The translations under genes were made by a program, and so were the position numbers. From UBA1562 sp041653955 (GTDB lineage: Bacteria; Omnitrophota; Gorgyraeia; Gygaellales; Profunditerraquicolaceae), in the NCBI GenBank assembly GCA_041653955.1, contig JBAZEH010000020.1:1-26888 (forward strand): 26,888 nt of DNA. The letters are read 5' to 3'. Position 1 is the stretch's first letter; the number at the start of each line of letters is the position of its first letter. This document shows, one piece after another, positions 6,469 to 15,061 of the stretch. The notes under the pieces were generated by a model. It was given only the letters and a program-made list of their open reading frames with translations. It did no database searches and had not been told where the DNA came from.

Positions 6469-7956
6469 ATGGCGGTTGAAGCGCTGGATATTAAAGAAGT
6501 CGGAAAGATAGAAGAGCTTAGACAGGGCATAGTAAAAATCAGCGGCCTGCCTAATTGCGCTTTTGGGGATGTTATTACCTTTGAGGGCGGGGGCAACGGC
6601 CGGGGGGATACGGGGATGAAGGGGATGATCGTGGAATTTGACCCCAAATTTGCCTTTGGCATTCTTTTTGGCGATGAGCGCAAGATCAAGGTCGGTGACA
6701 GGGTCTCCAGCCACAAGGACCTTTTGAATGTCCCCGTAGGTGATAATTTCGTGGGCAGGATAGTGGATGCCCTGGGTAATCCTCTGGACGGCAAAGGAAA
6801 GATTGAGAAGTCCTGCGATTATCCTGTTTTTCGCCAGGCTACCGGGGTTATGGAGCGCGAGCCCATAGACCAGAGCATGCTTACCGGGATAAAGATCATT
6901 GACCTTTTGATCCCGCTGGGAAAAGGCCAGCGCGAGCTTATAGTCGGGGACAGGCAGATCGGAAAAACCTCGATAGCCCTGGATACGATAATCAACCAGA
7001 AGGGAAGGAATACCGTCTGTATTTACTGCTGGATAGGCGGAAGTATCTCTGCCTTTAACAAGGTGATGCAGGTGGTAAGAGACCACGGCTGTATGGAGTT
7101 TACGCTGGCGGTTTGCGCCTCGGCGGGGTCCTCTGCCAGCGAGCAGTATGTCTGCCCCTATACCGCGGCGGCTTTGGGCGAATATTTTATGCATAAGGGC
7201 AGGGATGTATTGATAGTTTTTGATGATCTTACCAAGCATAGCTGGGTCTACCGCCAAATGTCTTTACTTCTTGAGCGCGCCCCCGGCAGGGAGGCTTATC
7301 CCGGAGATATATTTTTCCTTCATTCGCAGCTTATGGAGCGCGCGGGGAGGCTAAAGAAGGAATTCGGGGGCGGGTCAATGACCTTTCTTCCCCTGGCAGA
7401 GACCCTGCAGGGTGATATTACGGGCTACATTTGTTCCAATATCGTTTCTATGACCGACGGGCAGATATACCTTAACGCAGGGTTGTTTCAGGAAGGATTC
7501 AAGCCGGCAATAGACCTGGAGCTTTCCGTTTCGCGTATCGGCAGCAAGGTGCAATCACCGGCGATAAAGAAATTAAGCGAGGGGCTGCGTTATGAATACG
7601 TGCATTACCGTTCTTTGCTGCGTTTGACGCGGTTACGCACCAAGCTAAGCCCCGAGGCCACCCAGCAGCTGCAGCGGGGGAAAGCGCTTTATGAGCTTCT
7701 TATCCAGGAGAATTCCTCTCCAGTTTCGCAGGCAGAAGAGATCGCGTATTTTTACGTTTTTCAGCAGAAGATACTTGAGGCGATCAGTATTGAACAGGTG
7801 ATGTTTTTTAAGAACAATTTCTTTGTTTACCTTAGCAAGTACCATCAGGATCTTGTGCGGGAGCTAGATGAGAAGGGTGAGCTTACCGGCGAGCTGAAGC
7901 TCGTTCTGGATCAGGCGGTCAAGAATTTCTTCCGTGTCCAGAATCCACAAAAATAG
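6469..7956 (+). CDS. atpA: F-type ATPase alpha subunit
   Basis: A 495-residue non-catalytic F1 subunit. The P-loop is GDRQIGKT (160-167) and the Walker B strand is VLIVFDDLTK (247-256). YRQMSLLLERAPGREAYPGDIF is replaced only at minor positions. The Arg finger is R356 in LSVSRIGSK, reaching into the catalytic site of beta. The protein starts about 17 residues later than usual: SGL of the first beta domain is at residues 25-27 against about 43 in E. coli, so the N-terminal helix that binds delta is missing, matching the absence of the delta N-terminal domain next door. The C-terminal domain (about 380-495) is present. The TAG stop lies within the arm of REP copy E, so the last codons may have been set by that insertion. 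Confidence 0.95.
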   Translation: MAVEALDIKEVGKIEELRQGIVKISGLPNCAFGDVITFEGGGNGRGDTGMKGMIVEFDPKFAFGILFGDERKIKVGDRVSSHKDLLNVPVGDNFVGRIVDALGNPLDGKGKIEKSCDYPVFRQATGVMEREPIDQSMLTGIKIIDLLIPLGKGQRELIVGDRQIGKTSIALDTIINQKGRNTVCIYCWIGGSISAFNKVMQVVRDHGCMEFTLAVCASAGSSASEQYVCPYTAAALGEYFMHKGRDVLIVFDDLTKHSWVYRQMSLLLERAPGREAYPGDIFFLHSQLMERAGRLKKEFGGGSMTFLPLAETLQGDITGYICSNIVSMTDGQIYLNAGLFQEGFKPAIDLELSVSRIGSKVQSPAIKKLSEGLRYEYVHYRSLLRLTRLRTKLSPEATQQLQRGKALYELLIQENSSPVSQAEEIAYFYVFQQKILEAISIEQVMFFKNNFFVYLSKYHQDLVRELDEKGELTGELKLVLDQAVKNFFRVQNPQK

Positions 7957-7998
7957 GGACAGCGCCCATTTTTTCAAAAAATGGGCGCTGTCCCTATT
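7952..7998. repeat. REP-like 23-bp perfect palindrome between atpA and atpG (copy E)
   Basis: Left arm 7952-7974 and right arm 7976-7998 are fully complementary around a single C at 7975; the arms start AATAGGGACAGCGCCCATTT. It supplies the TAG stop of atpA (7954-7956) and ends 9 bases before the gamma ATG. In RNA it would form a very stable hairpin, but no U-run follows, so it is not a standard intrinsic terminator. It is the longest and most exact copy of the family in the window. Confidence 0.95.
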
Positions 7999-8007
7999 AA
8001 ATAAAAG

Positions 8008-8856
8008 ATGATACCGGTAGGGAAGCTAAAGAGCAATTTGCAGTTCAATAAGAACCTCGGCGATTTGATCGAGGTAATGAAGCTGGCGGCGACTCTGCAG
8101 TTTAACCAGTTCCGCTTGAAGCAGGAGCCTTCGTCTGAGTTCTTAACGCTTCTGGACGATCTCTTCGGGGTGCTTCTGGGCGTGGGCGCAGGCAATGAGC
8201 TTTTAAAACCCAGGGAAGACCTGCCCTCCCTTCTGGTCCTTATAAGTTCGGACGAGGGGTTTCTGGGGGAGCTAAACTTCCTTTTGGCAAACACCCTGCT
8301 TAATAACCGCAGGCGCAACGACATCATAGCCTGTACCGGGTTGCAGGGGGCTAATTATTTAAGGGAGATCCATGTGGATTTTTCCTTTTTTGATTCTCCG
8401 GGAGAGAAACTGGATTCAAAGGTCCTGGCATCGCTTCGCGATTTTATCCTGGGCCAATACCTGAAAAAAAAGATCGGGCGGGTATATATAGTTTATTCCA
8501 GGTTCATAAGCATAAGCTCCCAGCAGGTAGAGATAGAGATGCTTATCCCTTTATTGAGCAGCCGGCAGGCGCAGAAGTCCTCCGTGGAGAACCTTTTAGT
8601 GGAACCAAACCTGCGTTCGGTGGCCGAGGGGTGGGTAAAGAGCTGGCTGGATTTCAAGCTTTACCAGATATTCTGGTCGAGCAAACTCTCGGAATTGGCT
8701 GCCAGGATCATGCACCTTGAGGGCAGCGTGCAGGAATTAAGAAGGATAAACAGCCGTTTGAATATGGAGTATTTCAAATACCTGCACGGTTTATCGGATA
8801 AATCGATCCGCGAGCTTACCGCGGCGCGGCTGATCAATAAGGAAAAAGATGAATAA
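8008..8856 (+). CDS. atpG: F-type ATPase gamma subunit, divergent
   Basis: This 282-residue central rotor shaft is recognisable from its two ends and one core motif. The N-terminal helix is NLGDLIEVMKLAATLQFNQ (family: T.kIt.AMk.VAa.K), the Rossmann-like core contains ISSDEGFLGELN (family: SSDrGLcGglN), and the C-terminal helix has SELAARIMHLEGSVQELRRI followed by LNMEYFKYLH. The rest is poorly conserved. The ATG follows the REP palindrome, with only a weak AAAAG ribosome site, so translation may be limited compared with its neighbours. The gene overlaps atpD by 8 bases, consistent with coupled translation of gamma and beta. Confidence 0.9.
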   Translation: MIPVGKLKSNLQFNKNLGDLIEVMKLAATLQFNQFRLKQEPSSEFLTLLDDLFGVLLGVGAGNELLKPREDLPSLLVLISSDEGFLGELNFLLANTLLNNRRRNDIIACTGLQGANYLREIHVDFSFFDSPGEKLDSKVLASLRDFILGQYLKKKIGRVYIVYSRFISISSQQVEIEMLIPLLSSRQAQKSSVENLLVEPNLRSVAEGWVKSWLDFKLYQIFWSSKLSELAARIMHLEGSVQELRRINSRLNMEYFKYLHGLSDKSIRELTAARLINKEKDE

Positions 8857-10240
8857 CGGCCCTTCGGCAAAAGTTGTCGCGGTTTACGGTTCGGTAGTGG
8901 ATGTGCAGTTTTCGCCCGGGGTTGATTTGCCCGTGGTCAGCACCATGCTTAAGGTGCGCGCCAGCCAGGGAGAGGATATCGGCTTGCAGGTTGTGGAGCA
9001 CCGCGGGAATAACGTCTGCCGCTGCGTCGCTTTGGGTTTTACCTACGGGGTAGGCAGGAATATGCGCGTTGAGGTTATGGAGAAAGGCATCGTCGTTCCC
9101 AAGGATTTAAACTGCCTTTACGGGCGGGTCCTGAATGCCATGGCCGTGCCTATCGACCATAAAGGCGACCTTCCGCTTGATGAATCTGTTTCGATCAAAA
9201 ACCTTTCTTTAAGGTTTGGCTCAGAGCTTAACCTTGACGCCGCCCAGAAGCCGGAGATAATCCATACCGGCATTAAGATGATAGACCTGCTTTTTCCTTT
9301 GGTAAAGGGCACAAAGAGCGGGCTGCTCGGAGGCGCGGCCTGCGGAAAGACGATTTTAATCCTTGAGATCATACATAATATCATAAGCTATCAAAGCGGC
9401 ACCTGTATCTTTGCCGGTGTAGGAGAGCGTATAAGGGAGGGAAATGAGCTTTATCATGAGTTTTCCCGCGCCGATCTTTTAAAGCGCTCCATCCTTGTCT
9501 TCGGCCAGATGAACGAATCTCCGGGGATGCGTTTTGAGGCAGCGCATACAGCCGTGGCATTGGCAGAGATGGTCCTCTCCAAGGGAAGGGATGTCCTCTT
9601 TTTTATGGACAATGTTTTCCGTTTTGTCCAGGCAGGAAGCGAGATCTCCACGCTTTTAGGGAGGATACCCTCTGAAGGGGGTTATCAGTCTACCCTGACA
9701 AGCGAGATAAGCCAGCTCCATGAGCGGATCCGTTCGGAAAAGAGCGCCAGCATTACCGCTATTGAGGCGATCTATGTTCCTGCCGACGACCTTACTGACC
9801 CGGCGGTTGTGGCGATATTCGCGCATATGGACAGCTTGATAGTTTTATCCCGTTCGCTGGTGCAGCGCGGGCTCTATCCGGCAATAGACCCCTTGCAGTC
9901 ATCGGCAAGCTCCCTTACCCCTTCTACGGTCGGGCGCAGGCATTTTGAGGTTGCCCAGGAGGTCTTGAGGCATTTTCGCAGGTATGAAGAGCTGGAGCGT
10001 ATCGTCTCTATCATCGGGAAAGAGGAACTTTCTCCCGATGAGAAGATTATTTTTGACCGCGCAAAGAAACTGCAGAATTTTCTATCGCAGCCTTTTTTCA
10101 CCGCGGAGATCTATACCGGGCGCCCCGGCGCCTTTGTGGAGATAGCCGATACTATCGCGGGGTGCGAAAGGATAATCCGCGGGGATTTGGACGGAGCAAG
10201 CGAGTCAAGCCTTTATTCCATCGGCAAGCTGAACGCATAG
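8849..10240 (+). CDS. atpD: F-type ATPase beta subunit (catalytic)
   Basis: This 463-residue catalytic subunit has an intact active site: P-loop GGAACGKT (161-168; the usual form is GGAGVGKT), catalytic E193 in VGERIREGNELYHEF, and Walker B LFFMDNVFRFVQAGSE. The long VPADDLTDPA segment and SQPFFTAEIYTG near the C terminus are conserved. The DELSEED loop, which touches gamma, reads EELSPDE and is less acidic. The P-loop changes (Gly to Ala, Val to Cys) keep the GxxxxGKT pattern. It is the last atp gene, followed after 26 bases by gspE, where epsilon would normally be. Confidence 0.95.
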   Translation: MNNGPSAKVVAVYGSVVDVQFSPGVDLPVVSTMLKVRASQGEDIGLQVVEHRGNNVCRCVALGFTYGVGRNMRVEVMEKGIVVPKDLNCLYGRVLNAMAVPIDHKGDLPLDESVSIKNLSLRFGSELNLDAAQKPEIIHTGIKMIDLLFPLVKGTKSGLLGGAACGKTILILEIIHNIISYQSGTCIFAGVGERIREGNELYHEFSRADLLKRSILVFGQMNESPGMRFEAAHTAVALAEMVLSKGRDVLFFMDNVFRFVQAGSEISTLLGRIPSEGGYQSTLTSEISQLHERIRSEKSASITAIEAIYVPADDLTDPAVVAIFAHMDSLIVLSRSLVQRGLYPAIDPLQSSASSLTPSTVGRRHFEVAQEVLRHFRRYEELERIVSIIGKEELSPDEKIIFDRAKKLQNFLSQPFFTAEIYTGRPGAFVEIADTIAGCERIIRGDLDGASESSLYSIGKLNA

Positions 10241-10266
10241 CCGCTTTTTTAAAGAGGAGATAAAAG

Positions 10267-11883
10267 ATGTCAAATAAATTATTAGGTGAGATGCTGGTAA
10301 AGAAACACTGCATAAGCCGCGAGCAGCTCTCGGAGGCTTTGAAGGGTTGTTCCCAGAACGAGGCGATGCTTGGCAGGTACCTTGTGGATAAGGGCATGCT
10401 CAAAGAAGAGGAGCTTCTGGGGGTTATCTCCGAACAATTCAACCTTGCCTTTTATCCGCATTTAAAGGAGCTGAAGATCTCATCCGATGCGGTGAAGGCT
10501 GTCCCGGCACAGCTCGTGCAGCACCACGGATTTATGCCGGTCAGCCTGGAGGGACAGACCTTAACAGTCGCGGTCTCCAACCCCATGGATTTCTGGCTGG
10601 CGGAGAATATAAAGCTTAATTTAGGGTTCCAGGTAAAAAGGATACTGTCTACCCGCCGGGAGGTAGAGAAGGCGATACAGAAATATTACGGGGCTGTGGC
10701 CGGCACGGTAGACAAGATCATGGAAGATAAGACAGGCCCGGGGATGAGGCCGGAGAAGCAGGAGAGCGTGGAGGATATCGAGAAGAGCTCCGATGAGGTC
10801 TCGGTCATCAACCTTGTCAACCAGATAATCGCCGAGGCGATCAGGATGAATGCCACGGATATCCATATCGAGATCTACGCGGACAACGTCATACTGCGTT
10901 ACCGTATCGACGGGGTATTGCGGGAGATGAAGATGCCCGCGGACGCTTATTATATCGAGCCGGCGATCGTCTCCCGGATAAAGATCATGTGCCATCTGGA
11001 TGTAGTAGAGCACCGCGTCCCCCAGGACGGCAGGTCCAAGGTGCGCCTGACAGACGGCCAGGAGGTTGATTTGAGGGTATCGGTAATTCCCGGGTATTTC
11101 GGGGAGAATGTGGTCATCCGCATACTTCCTTCAGGGGTTTTGCTGGACTTGAACAGGATAGGATTTTTCCCCGATGATTTAAGCAGGGTAGAGGCGCTTT
11201 TGCAGAAGCCCCACGGGATAATACTTATCACCGGGCCCACGGGCAGCGGCAAGACCACTACCCTTTATGCCTCCCTAAGCCGTTTGAACCGCAAGGAGGT
11301 AAAGATCATAAGCATAGAGGACCCTGTTGAGTATGCGGTAGAAGGGATTACCCAGATCCACGTTAATTCCAAGATCGGGCTGTCCTTTGCCGCGGCATTA
11401 AGGAGCGTCTTAAGGCATGATCCGGATATTATGATGATCGGCGAGATCCGCGACTCCGAAACCGCCGATCTTGCCATACGCTCGGCATTGACCGGCCACC
11501 TTGTCTTTTCCACCCTGCACACCAATGATTCCGCCTCCGGCGTAGCCCGGCTTATTGACATGGGGATCGAGCCTTATTTACTGGCTTCTTCGGTAGAGGT
11601 TATTATCGCCCAGAGGCTGGTGCGCCTGCTTTGCGCTGCCTGCAAGGGGAAGGGGTGCGAGGGCTGTAGCGATACAGGCTTTAAGGGGAGAAGGCCGATC
11701 TACGAGATCATGGTTATTGACGATGACCTGCGCGCCCTGGTTATCGCCCGCAAGAGCGCCCAGGAGATAAAGGCCAAGGCAAGGGAGAACGGGATGCGCA
11801 CCCTTATGGAGAACGGGATGCTTCTGGTTGAGGAGGGGCTGACAAGCAAAGAAGAGATCTTAAGGGTAGTAGAACTGGAATAG
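10267..11883 (+). CDS. gspE: Type II secretion ATPase GspE with N-terminal MshEN-like domain
   Basis: A 538-residue hexameric cytoplasmic ATPase that powers pseudopilus assembly. The N-terminal domain (about 1-140) has the two 24-residue MshEN-type repeats (LLGEMLVKKHCISREQLSEA and MLGRYLVDKGMLKEEEL), but the leading Arg of the c-di-GMP motif is Leu or Met. The ATPase core has ATDIHIE (197-202), Walker A GPTGSGKT (323-330), SIEDPVEY, Walker B DIMMIGEIRD and the TGHLVFSTLHTN histidine box. Four cysteines (C456, C459, C464, C467) form the GspE/PilB zinc site. The ribosome site is AGAGGAG before the ATG. It follows the ATPase genes without a terminator or clear promoter. Confidence 0.95.
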   Translation: MSNKLLGEMLVKKHCISREQLSEALKGCSQNEAMLGRYLVDKGMLKEEELLGVISEQFNLAFYPHLKELKISSDAVKAVPAQLVQHHGFMPVSLEGQTLTVAVSNPMDFWLAENIKLNLGFQVKRILSTRREVEKAIQKYYGAVAGTVDKIMEDKTGPGMRPEKQESVEDIEKSSDEVSVINLVNQIIAEAIRMNATDIHIEIYADNVILRYRIDGVLREMKMPADAYYIEPAIVSRIKIMCHLDVVEHRVPQDGRSKVRLTDGQEVDLRVSVIPGYFGENVVIRILPSGVLLDLNRIGFFPDDLSRVEALLQKPHGIILITGPTGSGKTTTLYASLSRLNRKEVKIISIEDPVEYAVEGITQIHVNSKIGLSFAAALRSVLRHDPDIMMIGEIRDSETADLAIRSALTGHLVFSTLHTNDSASGVARLIDMGIEPYLLASSVEVIIAQRLVRLLCAACKGKGCEGCSDTGFKGRRPIYEIMVIDDDLRALVIARKSAQEIKAKARENGMRTLMENGMLLVEEGLTSKEEILRVVELE

Positions 11884-11890
11884 GGGGATT

Positions 11891-13102
11891 ATGTTATTTA
11901 AATACAAGGCAAAGAAGAATATTAATGAGGTAGTTGAAGGAAAGATTGAGGGAGACAGCGTTGAGCGGGTACTGGGGGATTTGCAGGCAAAGGGTTTGGT
12001 CCCCGTATACGTAGAGCCGTGCGCTCAGGAGGCATCCCTTCCCCGTCCTTCGGCACAGCCGCAGAAGAGCTTCGGCAGGTGGCAGTCAAAACAACTGGTA
12101 GTCTTTACCCAGAAATTATACAACCTGGTTAACTGCAGGGTTGAGCTCTTAAGCGCCTTAAGGATACTGGAGAAGGGTAGTTCTCTTCCCGCGGAGAAGG
12201 CGCTTGTTTCGGATATCATAAAGAATATAAAGGACGGCGTGCCGTTTTCTTCGGCTCTGGGGCGTTACCCCGGGTATTTCCCAGGGCTTTACGTGAATAT
12301 AGTGCGCGCGGGAGAGGCGACAGGTAAACTTAATGAATCGCTCCGGCAGCTCCTGGATCATCTGCGCAGGATAGAGGATTTAAAGACCAAGGTCAAGCAG
12401 GCTCTGGCATACCCGATATTTATGGCCGTTGTCGGAGCAGGCACAATATTTGTCATGCTTACCTTTGTCCTTCCGCGCATCGCCGGGATGTTTGAGGATT
12501 TTCAGGCGGAACTCCCCTTGCCTACGCGCCTCTTGCTCCAGGCTTCTGATTTCATAAGGTCCTACTGGTTTTTTATCCTGGGTTTTTTCCTTGTCTTTTT
12601 TGTGTTATTGGGCAGGAAGGGCAAAAGAGCGTTGTTGGAACGGATCAAGTACCGCATCCCCATTGCCAGGGGTATAATCTACAAACAGGCCGTAGCGAAT
12701 TTTTCGCGCAGCACCGCTATCCTACTGCAGGGAGGGGTTAACCTGCTCTCTGCCTTAAATGATACCGCTATCCTTATGGATAACCCCGTTTATACCCGCC
12801 AGCTCCAAGAGGTGCGCAAGGATATAAGCGAGGGCAAGTCTTTTTCCGGAGCCCTCGCGCAATTTGCCATATTCCCCGATTTCTTCGTGCAGATGGTCAA
12901 GGTCGGCGAGGAGGGCGGAAGGCTGGACAGCGTCCTGGCGGATATCGCGGAGTCCTACGAAAAAGAGATTGAAGGGGACCTGAAGGTAGTCAGCTCATTG
13001 ATCGAGCCGGCGATAATCCTTTTATTAGGCCTGGTTATCGGCGCAATGGTGATCGCCATGCTCTTGCCCATATTTAACATGAATGCTATCCTAGGCGGGT
13101 AA
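11891..13102 (+). CDS. gspF: Type II secretion inner-membrane platform protein GspF
   Basis: A 403-residue protein of standard length with two T2SSF repeats (about 70-192 and 270-395) and three membrane helices (about 174-196, 224-241 and 374-398). Conserved pieces are YNLVNCRVELLSALRIL, VRAGEATGKLNESL, and in repeat 2 ANFSRSTAILLQGGVNLLSAL with VGEEGGRLDSVL. GspF connects GspE to the pseudopilus and is thought to turn with ATP hydrolysis. The start follows 7 bases after gspE, with a GGGGG ribosome site touching its stop. The first 60 residues form the small N-terminal domain, with a Pro/Ser-rich linker. Confidence 0.95.
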   Translation: MLFKYKAKKNINEVVEGKIEGDSVERVLGDLQAKGLVPVYVEPCAQEASLPRPSAQPQKSFGRWQSKQLVVFTQKLYNLVNCRVELLSALRILEKGSSLPAEKALVSDIIKNIKDGVPFSSALGRYPGYFPGLYVNIVRAGEATGKLNESLRQLLDHLRRIEDLKTKVKQALAYPIFMAVVGAGTIFVMLTFVLPRIAGMFEDFQAELPLPTRLLLQASDFIRSYWFFILGFFLVFFVLLGRKGKRALLERIKYRIPIARGIIYKQAVANFSRSTAILLQGGVNLLSALNDTAILMDNPVYTRQLQEVRKDISEGKSFSGALAQFAIFPDFFVQMVKVGEEGGRLDSVLADIAESYEKEIEGDLKVVSSLIEPAIILLLGLVIGAMVIAMLLPIFNMNAILGG

Positions 13103-13111
13103 TAATAATTT

Positions 13112-14482
13112 ATGAAAACGAGGGTGATCGTAGAGCTTGTAGAAAAGCACCTTAAGGTAAGCGCGGGCCATAAGGCCATTGTCCAGAGCCTTCCCAATGT
13201 GGACCCGGCCACGATATCCGCGGCTTTAAACGCGGTATTAAGGCAGGGCGGAGCAGGCAAGAATTTTGATGTTTTTGTGGTCTTAAGCAGGAATAAGATC
13301 ACCGTGCGCCACGTGGAGTTCCCTTCGCAGGACATCAAAGAGATAGAGCAGATGCTTAGCCTTTATCTTATCCGGCAGATACCTTACCATAAAGAGGAGG
13401 TCTGCTGGTCTTACCAGAATCTAGGTTTTGACGGGGTGAGCAATACCCATCTGGTTCTAGCCGTTGCCTTGAAGAATGTATTCAAGAATATTGTAAATTC
13501 ATTTGTCCCCATCAACATCCTTCCCGAAGCGGTCCTGATGAGTTCCCAGGGGCTTGTGCATTACGTCAACGAGGCATGCCGGGATAAGGCGGCGTTAAAC
13601 GCCCCGTATTTTATCCTGGACGTTGATGAAAGTTACAGCGACCTGGTTTTGGTTAACCGGCATAAGCTAGGTTCAAGCGCGGTTATCCCTCTGGGGGCGG
13701 CCTTGCTTGAGGAGGAAAGCGAGAGGAAGAGGTTTTCCGCAGAGCTGGAACAGGCGCTGATCGCTTTGGGGAATGAGGTCCCGGAGGCAAGGTGCGAGAG
13801 GATATTCCTGACCGGCGCCTCTGTTTACCTATCGCCCCTGGTGGACGCGGCGGCAAAAGATTTGAGGCTTAAGTCGCAGTACCTTTCTGTCAGGGAATAC
13901 GACGTTTATCTTTCCGCGGGGAACAAGAATATTTCTTTGTCCTCGGTATTAGGCTTTGCCTCCCAGGTATCAAAGGAGGATATAAAGTTCGCGGTCCCGG
14001 AGCTGCAGGTTAAAAAAGAGATGAAGGCCAAGGTCCAGCAGCTTATGATCCTGGGCGCGTTATTGGTCTATATCCTGGTTATGTTTTTCGGCATAGGCCT
14101 TATAAGGCTGGCGCAGAAGCAGTCGCAGGCATCATTCCTCAAGGAGAAGGTCGCGGATTTAGGCAAGGACGCGCAGGAGCTTGACTCTATCATCGAAAGC
14201 CTTAAGGCCGCCAGGCAGTATTCGGACGCCAAGTCTTCAGCCTTATACCCGCTTTATGATCTGGCGCGCATATGCCCGGATAATATTACCTTGACCAACT
14301 ATAACTGGGAGAGGGACAAGGGGCTTTCTTTCCGGGGTTACGCGCCGCAGATACCGGATATACTCTATTTTGTCAATACCTTAAGCAATTCGGAGGCCTT
14401 CAAGGGAGCGCAGAACCGATATACCAGAAGAAGGAAGCTTAAGGACAGGGAAGTGGTGGATTTTGATATTGTGGTGAAATGA
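13112..14482 (+). CDS. gspL: GspL-like platform protein, PilM-like actin fold joined to PilN-like part
   Basis: This 456-residue protein joins a cytoplasmic actin-like domain (about 1-290) to a single membrane helix (about 310-334, LMILGALLVYILVMFFGIGL) and a periplasmic part (about 335-456). The periplasmic part has a coiled coil and a ferredoxin-like fold ending in YTRRRKLKDREVVDFDIVV. In type IV pili the same parts are the separate PilM and PilN; in T2SS they are one protein, GspL, which recruits GspE to the membrane. Sequence identity to classical GspL looks low and the call rests on architecture and position. The gene follows gspF by 9 bases and overlaps gspM by 4 (ATGA). Confidence 0.82.
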   Translation: MKTRVIVELVEKHLKVSAGHKAIVQSLPNVDPATISAALNAVLRQGGAGKNFDVFVVLSRNKITVRHVEFPSQDIKEIEQMLSLYLIRQIPYHKEEVCWSYQNLGFDGVSNTHLVLAVALKNVFKNIVNSFVPINILPEAVLMSSQGLVHYVNEACRDKAALNAPYFILDVDESYSDLVLVNRHKLGSSAVIPLGAALLEEESERKRFSAELEQALIALGNEVPEARCERIFLTGASVYLSPLVDAAAKDLRLKSQYLSVREYDVYLSAGNKNISLSSVLGFASQVSKEDIKFAVPELQVKKEMKAKVQQLMILGALLVYILVMFFGIGLIRLAQKQSQASFLKEKVADLGKDAQELDSIIESLKAARQYSDAKSSALYPLYDLARICPDNITLTNYNWERDKGLSFRGYAPQIPDILYFVNTLSNSEAFKGAQNRYTRRRKLKDREVVDFDIVVK

Positions 14483-15009
14483 GAAAACTTAACCGTAACG
14501 AAAAGATCCTGGCTACTCTTATCGGTATCGGCTTAGTGGCTTTTGTCCTTAAGTCGTTTGTCCTGGGCCCGATCTATGAAAAGGCCTCCCGGTATAACGA
14601 AGAGATAGGGCGGGCGAATAGGCTTATCCGCTGGTATTCCGCGCTGGAGCATAACCGCGCCGAGATCATAAAGGCGCGCAAGCAGATAGAGGGTTATTTC
14701 GCGCTTAAGGGCTCTGATGATGCCAAGTCTTCCGCCATTATGAGCAAGATAGAATCCGAGGCCCGCAAGGCCAAGGTCCAGATACAGGATATGAATTACA
14801 CCGGGACTGAAAAGCTCAAGGACAAGATCTCCCTGCATCGTATCGGCCTGCGCGCCGAGGGCCAGTTGAAGAATATGCTTGATTTTTTCCTGGGAATAGA
14901 GGGTTCCACTATCCTGATGCAGGTGGAGAAGGTAGCTTTATCCGGCAAAGACGAGGCTGCCAGTATGCTGCGGCTGGAGGCTGTCATAGCCGGCGTTTCT
15001 TTTGAGTAG
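14479..15009 (+). CDS. gspM: GspM/PilO-like inner-membrane protein
   Basis: This 176-residue protein has an N-terminal membrane helix (about 11-30, ILATLIGIGLVAFVLKSFVL), a coiled coil (about 35-75) and a C-terminal ferredoxin-like periplasmic domain (about 85-176). This is the plan of GspM and PilO, which pair with GspL or PilN in the assembly platform. Direct sequence signatures are weak; the assignment comes from topology and from the overlap with gspL. A 52-base gap then precedes gspG. L and M come before the pseudopilin genes here, unlike the common order G-H-I-J-K-L-M. Confidence 0.75.
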   Translation: MRKLNRNEKILATLIGIGLVAFVLKSFVLGPIYEKASRYNEEIGRANRLIRWYSALEHNRAEIIKARKQIEGYFALKGSDDAKSSAIMSKIESEARKAKVQIQDMNYTGTEKLKDKISLHRIGLRAEGQLKNMLDFFLGIEGSTILMQVEKVALSGKDEAASMLRLEAVIAGVSFE

Positions 15010-15050
15010 GCTTTGGGGCATTATTTTACGGGCCGGTAATCCATTTTAAG

Positions 15051-15057
15051 AGGAGGG
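15051..15057 (+). promoter_or_regulatory. Strong Shine-Dalgarno site of gspG
   Basis: AGGAGGG 4 bases before the ATG at 15062 is among the best ribosome sites in the T2SS part of the operon. Major pseudopilins are needed in excess over platform proteins, so a strong site here fits. No convincing promoter was found in the 52-base gap before it. Confidence 0.65.
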
Positions 15058-15061
15058 ATTT

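Noticed and set aside
6448..7257. 269-codon open frame on the - strand
   Set aside because: It lies opposite atpA, whose motifs are unmistakable, and its translation shows no recognisable domain; a shadow frame.
7952..7998. Intrinsic terminator after atpA
   Set aside because: The hairpin is strong, but no U-run follows and the same palindrome family occurs elsewhere as a repeat; gamma and beta must also be expressed.
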